Assembly (NCBI RefSeq): GCF_004363075.1
Contig: NZ_SNYN01000020.1
Coordinates: 24,403 to 88,402, forward strand
DNA: 64,000 nt
From: Actinorugispora endophytica
GTDB lineage: Bacteria > Actinomycetota > Actinomycetes > Streptosporangiales > Streptosporangiaceae
Direction of reading: 5' to 3'
This document shows, one piece after another, positions 63,678 through 64,000 of the stretch. Below the pieces are notes generated by a model that worked only from the letters and a program-made list of their open reading frames with translations, searched no databases and was not told the DNA's origin. The first letter of the stretch is position 1; each line of letters opens with the position of its first letter. The position numbers and the translations under genes were made by a program.

Positions 63678-64000
63678 TCTCGGCCTTTCCGGGGCCGGGG
63701 CCCCGCTCACCGTCGCCGCCCCGTCACCGCACACAAGGACACCCCGACGATCCGGTCGGCGGACTCCCGACACCGAACCGCCCCCGCGCCGGAAACCCCG
63801 TAGGGAACCTCCGGCGCGGGGGTGAATTCGGGCACCGGTGTTTCGGGGGCCTTTCGGCCTCACGCCATGCGGATCGCGAGGTGACAGCAGGCAGCGACGG
63901 CGGGGGCGGGTCGGGGCCGCGCCCACGACGTCCGTTTCGCGTGGTTTCCGTTGGTGATCTTGCTGTTTCCCCCCGAGAACCTTGACCTCGGGGGAAACAG
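63678..64000. repeat. Foldback intergenic element, copy D (inverted, cut by the window end)
   Basis: From 63800 the order is GTAGGGAACCTCCGGCGCGG (terminal repeat), GGCCTTTCGGCCTCACGCCA, GGTCGGGGCCGCGCCCACGA, then a hairpin opening GGTGATCTTG. This matches the reverse complement of copies B1 and C. Just before it, CCCCCGCGCCGGAAACCCCG is the facing end of an older, eroded unit (63678-63803), so two units abut as in B1/B2. The terminal hairpin (CTGTTTCCCC...GGGGAAACAG) reaches base 64000; the element is incomplete here. Confidence 0.8.

Overview
This 64-kb window comes from a very GC-rich actinomycete chromosome. The evidence is heavy use of GTG starts, very high GC at third codon positions, a conservon (cvnABCD), an actinobacterial Rho with a long Arg/Gly/Asp-rich insert, and two menaquinone-type succinate dehydrogenase operons. 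A filamentous Streptosporangiales organism such as Nocardiopsis is my best guess; that is inference from style and synteny, not a database match. No rRNA, CRISPR array or intact insertion sequence is visible.

Layout. Positions 161-4077 carry a secreted beta-lactamase-fold serine hydrolase and rho. Positions 4517-10916 are the aspartate-family block, transcribed leftward: an ArgS-like anticodon-binding protein, lysA, hom, thrC, thrB. At 11653 a tRNA-Arg(CCG) is followed by a truncated tyrosine integrase and an MFS exporter/FAD monooxygenase/TetR group, which looks like the remains of an element integrated at the tRNA. Positions 15957-28079 are accessory and housekeeping single genes: carboxylesterase, SalK-like protein, PLP lyase, PP2C phosphatase, APH(6)-like kinase, a tiny membrane protein, a CbiX-like protein, a degenerate APH, a nucleotidyltransferase, peptide deformylase and a secreted coiled-coil protein. 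Positions 28488-43731 hold an alpha/beta hydrolase, EF-G2, a second PLP lyase, an M48 protease, an M20 hydrolase with an acidic repeat tail, an acyltransferase, a CDP-alcohol phosphotransferase, GuaB1, and a substrate-binding/VWA operon. Positions 44127-49209 are a conservon followed by an MpaB-type oxygenase. Positions 49390-55247 hold a small protein, a SpoU methyltransferase, a membrane-anchored SF2 helicase, a YefM/RelE-type toxin-antitoxin pair and a membrane/coiled-coil protein. Positions 55340-63677 contain two complete complex II operons pointing away from each other around one LysR regulator.

Most striking is a family of foldback intergenic elements of about 150-280 bp. They have CTAG-ended terminal inverted repeats and strong internal hairpins. 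The clear copies sit in three gaps between convergent genes (28.2, 32.7-33.2 and 37.6 kb), and a further inverted copy follows sdhB at the right edge. In two gaps the element end supplies the TAG stop codon of the neighbouring gene. They look like mobile or amplified bidirectional terminators and are my best candidate for something undescribed. Secondary candidates are the conservon-MpaB pairing, the helicase with C-terminal membrane segments, and the LysR operator between the complex II operons.
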